Shown here in pieces: positions 61,901 through 64,000 of a stretch of DNA of 64,000 nt (the first letter of the stretch is position 1; the number at the start of each line of letters is the position of its first letter). Origin of the DNA: CACIAM-69d sp001698445 (GTDB lineage: Bacteria; Cyanobacteriota; Cyanobacteriia; CACIAM-69d); assembly GCF_043235035.1 (NCBI RefSeq), contig NZ_JAZAQF010000006.1, positions 109,187-173,186 of the forward strand. The letters run 5' to 3'. The position numbers and the translations under genes were made by a program. The notes under the pieces were generated by a model. That model worked only from the letters and a program-made list of their open reading frames with translations. It made no database searches and had not been told where the DNA came from.

Positions 61901-63544
61901 GGCCAGTTCCACCTGTTTACGAGCCGTAATATCAACCCCTACGCCCAAAACGCCATATTCACCCTTGGCGGGCAGAAAAATCGGTGACTTGTGCCATTGC
62001 AGCCATTGAATATCTGAATTTGTTTCAGATGGATCATCAACTTGGCCGTTGCAAGAATCTGCCCCAGAAGAACCAGCAGCCCCCGGTAAAGTGATTTCCA
62101 AGACAGTTTCTAAGACGTTGGTTCCTAAGTCAGTTTCTGGGGAAGCATCGAGGAGGGCATCGTCCTGTTCCACTGAGGCGATCGAGCCTGGTTGAGCAAT
62201 TTTGCGGCGAACCACCATTTCCTCGGGCAAGAAGAGTTCTTGGCGATTTTCAATCACGAAGCGATTCTCGCTCAAGAACCGAGCAGTGGCTTCCGATGGC
62301 CCTAGTAGTTCTTCGTCAGTTTTATTCAGCAGTTCATCAACGGTGGTTCCGTAATAGTCCGCCATGGCTTGATTGGCGAGCACATACCGACCCTCCCAAT
62401 CTTTGACGAAGATCAAATTGGGATTGTTGTCAATGACGGATCGTAAAAAAACCTGTTGACGATTAATAAAATCACGACTAAGGCGTAGGGAAATTTTTGA
62501 TTTAATACGTTCTTGGTTTTCGCGATGTAGCTCCCCGATCGCCTCCTGAAGCTGGTTCGTTCGAGATTGAATAATGCTATTTAAGCTGTTTTGAACATTG
62601 TGAATGGAAGACTGCACTTCCTTCAAGAAATGTACATTTTTCAGCACGCCCACCCGAATGGCCTGGCAACCATCATCAATGAACGTTTCCGAGAGCAACA
62701 TGCTGAGGGCTGACCGATCGGGCTGTTGGATGGCTAATTCCACATCCCGGCGGTGATAGGGTTGCTGAAGATCGGAAGCGATCGGGGCTTGTTGTTGCAC
62801 CCAGCGGGTCAAAGCGGGCTGACCCAGGGTGGTGATGGGTTGCCCTTGCAGGTTTTGCTGCTCGATCGCGCAAATGGCCTTCAGCGCATCATTCGTAAAC
62901 AGTAATTGACCACTGGAATCAGCCACATAGACACCATCGGGCAAACTTTGAACCGTATGATTTAGCCACTGTAATTGGCGTTGTTGCTGATAGGTTTGCC
63001 AGCTTTTTTGCAAGGTGATGGGCAATAGTTTGAGATAGGCTCCGGCGGCATCTTTCACCACATAATCGGCCGCGCCCTGTTGCACCAGCGCCAGGGCCAA
63101 ATCTGCGGCATCCGCTGGAACCATCACCAGCCAGAGAACCGCCTGGGCTTCCAGGAGCTGCAAGAGTTCCCGAAAGCTGGGCGCGGCTTGGTCGAGGAGG
63201 TCGGGTTGATCCTGTGCGATCGGGGTTACGGGGCGATCGCTGGGCTGGTGGCTGCGATCAAAAAAGTCCTCAGGCTTGTTGGCGGGACGGCTTTCAACTC
63301 CTGCCGACGGTTCCAAGACCGCCTCGATCGGGGGAATCGCACAGCCATTTAGCAGCACCATCTCCACCGGTTGCCGACGCAAATGGGCGATCGCCGCTTG
63401 TATGGAAGCCACCACATGCCCTTCACCCAGCCAGGGCCAGCGCTGAAAACAGTGAGCAAATTTTAACTGATCCGTTTCATCAGGTTCCAAGACCAATAAT
63501 TGGCCCAAAAAGGGTGATGCATTAGCCGCAGCAACGTTGGTCAT
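58973..63544 (-). CDS. Giant multi-PAS/GAF histidine kinase with degenerate receiver
   Basis: 1523 residues, no membrane segment. Order: receiver-like domain (about 12-185) with LLVLEPDETDQ and the beta3 Asp replaced by Asn (MVLLNGCAIP), interrupted by a 60-residue acidic insert, but retaining Lys in YVVKD; PAS1 (SLPDGVYVADSSGQLL); a coil; PAS2 (NNPNLIFVKDWEGRYV); PAS3 (NLPGYVYRVANNPEYT); PAS4 (KLGNWQIDLRSNKLYW); GAF (LHQVIEGTATVTGAQFF); a coil; PAS5 (NATDLIQRIDPQGQIL); PAS6 (NTFPLFVFWKDRNSVY); phosphoacceptor (EFMANMSHELRTPLNAILG); ATPase (DTGIGIA, GTGLGLALVKQI). No regulator is adjacent. It probably integrates several redox, light or small-molecule cues. The upstream non-coding region is 342 bp. 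Confidence 0.95.
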   Translation of the reverse strand: MTNVAAANASPFLGQLLVLEPDETDQLKFAHCFQRWPWLGEGHVVASIQAAIAHLRRQPVEMVLLNGCAIPPIEAVLEPSAGVESRPANKPEDFFDRSHQPSDRPVTPIAQDQPDLLDQAAPSFRELLQLLEAQAVLWLVMVPADAADLALALVQQGAADYVVKDAAGAYLKLLPITLQKSWQTYQQQRQLQWLNHTVQSLPDGVYVADSSGQLLFTNDALKAICAIEQQNLQGQPITTLGQPALTRWVQQQAPIASDLQQPYHRRDVELAIQQPDRSALSMLLSETFIDDGCQAIRVGVLKNVHFLKEVQSSIHNVQNSLNSIIQSRTNQLQEAIGELHRENQERIKSKISLRLSRDFINRQQVFLRSVIDNNPNLIFVKDWEGRYVLANQAMADYYGTTVDELLNKTDEELLGPSEATARFLSENRFVIENRQELFLPEEMVVRRKIAQPGSIASVEQDDALLDASPETDLGTNVLETVLEITLPGAAGSSGADSCNGQVDDPSETNSDIQWLQWHKSPIFLPAKGEYGVLGVGVDITARKQVELALAEQEKSLSTLVANLPGYVYRVANNPEYTALFVSDGVTAITGYETREYLVDRTTSCGQEIHPEDTDRVWQTVQAAIQKQEPYECEYRILTKSAQEKWVWERGSGVYSDEGKLLFLEGFVTDISDRKAAEQNLRQLSDRLQESQRIAKLGNWQIDLRSNKLYWSDQVFEIFEVDAQQFDASYEAFMATIHPDDREMVDQAYERHLADHEPYSITHRLLLTDGRIKYVHEQCETIYAEDGKPLYSQGTVQDITDQHLAEMAREQAEKALHQVIEGTATVTGAQFFPNLVRHIAEALDVDYVVATELRGDRLQTLGVWVDGQLGDDFDLDLENTPCFYILEYGELYCETDGQSCFFISRSLFPGAVNGLLGVALQDDQGRAIGSLCILDQQPFSEEKRQQAMGLLRVLASRAGAELQRKQANDALEQLNQDLEARVLQRTLELQAQEAQLRDLFDNATDLIQRIDPQGQILLVNRVWKETLGYGDEDLSDLSIFQVVHPADLEDYRQYLDRLCAGEASLDIETRFLSKDGQEILLEGNANCDFQGGKPIAIRSMFRNVTEGKQTRKALQESQQFLQTVLNTFPLFVFWKDRNSVYLGCNQNFAAAAGLPSPEAIVGKTDYDLPWGVSEAELYRANDREVIESGVAKLHFIESQKQLDGSTIQAETNKVPLRDSSGTVIGVLGIYQDITDRQAAELQLQRTNQQLLRATRLKDEFMANMSHELRTPLNAILGMAESLQEEIFGPITPQQDYALRTIDQSGTHLLELINDILDMAKIESGQMELDWSITDLVPMCRSSLVFIQQQATKKRIELNLNSPEDLPNLWADERRLRQVLINLLSNAVKFTPEGGKITLSIAVTSESLTTASELVRSRFSSKMHLHGLVKQPPAPTAPANQPTTFVRIAVADTGIGIAAENLPKLFQPFIQVDGALNRQYDGTGLGLALVKQIVELHQGCVDVVSEVGVGSCFTIELPLLTPPPH

Positions 63545-63886
63545 TGGATGTAAAGAACGCGGGGATCCATTCCCTTAAACACTGAATCACCATCGGCCGA
63601 GCGTTGATCCAGAACCCAGAACGCCAATTTGCAAGATACCTAAAAGGGTTTGAACATCAGGCTTGGATAATGACTGAGAACCATGACTTGATCATCACAA
63701 AATGATCGAAATTGGCCCCATGAGTGCTTGACTGATCCTTCAGTATTGACTGATCTGGCTAGCTGGGCGGTCTGTTGATCGAGGATACTAAATTTTTCAG
63801 TCAACAGAATTTTCTCACGTCTTGAACAAAACGAATCTATATTGTCGATCTAATTTAAGCTTAGGTTAAATTTACGTGAATTCGGG
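63545..63886. other. Intergenic region, possible insertion-sequence end
   Basis: About 340 bp between the kinase start and the transposase-like stop. The stretch before the transposase (63840-63886) is AT-rich and may contain the end of the insertion sequence, but no inverted repeat partner is visible because the other end is outside the window. No other feature was seen. Confidence 0.4.
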
Positions 63887-64000
63887 TTAAGCAGGGAGTT
63901 CAATGCCTAGTGTCGCTAGGTCAAGAGTGGGCTTCTTGGGCTGATGGCAGTAAGCAATCAGCCCACTGAGCAAATGCACAAAGCCACTGACTGGACTGCG
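63887..64000 (-). CDS. Probable transposase, C-terminal fragment (cut by window edge)
   Basis: Minus-strand frame open from the right edge to TAA at 63889-63887, 37 residues: begins RSPVSGFVHLLSGLIAYC and ends ATLGIELPA. The FVHLLSGLIAYCHQPKKP block resembles the C-termini of DDE transposases I recall from cyanobacteria, but I cannot name the family. Too short for the ORF track; called from composition and reading-frame continuity. The remainder of the gene lies beyond the window. Confidence 0.5.
   Translation of the reverse strand, partial: RSPVSGFVHLLSGLIAYCHQPKKPTLDLATLGIELPA

Overview
The window reads as chromosomal DNA of a photosynthetic cyanobacterium. The octamer GCGATCGC (HIP1) and its GCGATCG core recur throughout. 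Single-copy photosynthesis genes are present: psbN, psbH, thf1/psb29, a high-light-inducible protein, a CpcE-type bilin lyase and a Tab2-type protein. Several families seen here are largely cyanobacterial (Zam, an AMIN-TonB receptor, DUF1400 and DUF3146-like proteins). Genus cannot be fixed from the sequence alone. Gene density is ordinary, but the spacers are unusually rich in short tandem repeats and in a small dispersed inverted-repeat element.

1-8.5 kb: an iron-uptake block (end of one TonB receptor, a second complete paralogue, an RTX-like lipoprotein, a PepSY membrane protein), then an AI-2E/PerM-type membrane protein, a cysteine-hydrolase homologue lacking the usual Asp, and a PAS histidine kinase. 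8.5-12 kb (minus strand): a Tat-exported alpha carbonic anhydrase downstream of zam, an RNase II-like gene named for resistance to a carbonic anhydrase inhibitor; a strong hairpin terminator lies between them. 12.4-20.5 kb: a Pro/Ala-linker protein, two tandemly duplicated GT39-type membrane glycosyltransferases, a cupin, an ABC-2-type ATPase beside a MalG-type permease, and Tab2.

20.5-26.2 kb: a minus-strand 24-codon ORF with a perfect Shine-Dalgarno and its own terminator; seven 14-bp repeats directly before an OmpR-type regulator; cobS; tRNA-His with promoter and terminator; a peptidoglycan amidase. 26.2-31.7 kb: hli, cpcE, and a persulfide/sulfide module (TauE/SafE exporter, rhodanese, ETHE1-like dioxygenase) divergent from an ArsR regulator with BigR/SqrR-like cysteines. 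31.8-44.6 kb: HAD phosphatase, flavin-fold protein, cryptochrome DASH, DUF1400 hydrolase, psbN/psbH, tatA, pth, sbcD, an HNH nuclease, a lipoprotein, thf1, and a restriction-endonuclease-like protein with a possible gene remnant beside it.

44.6-64 kb: a methyltransferase; a NarL-type two-component pair; a MacA/MacB-like export pair with no ATPase gene nearby; fabD; two small unknown genes; fermentative adhE; two large histidine kinases (one of 1523 residues with six PAS domains and a degenerate receiver); cysE; and, at the right edge, the end of a probable transposase.

No CRISPR array, prophage or recognised defence island was found. The best candidates for undescribed biology are the 24-codon gene at 20.8 kb, the dispersed element whose ends contain host stop codons, and the phased tandem repeats at promoters.
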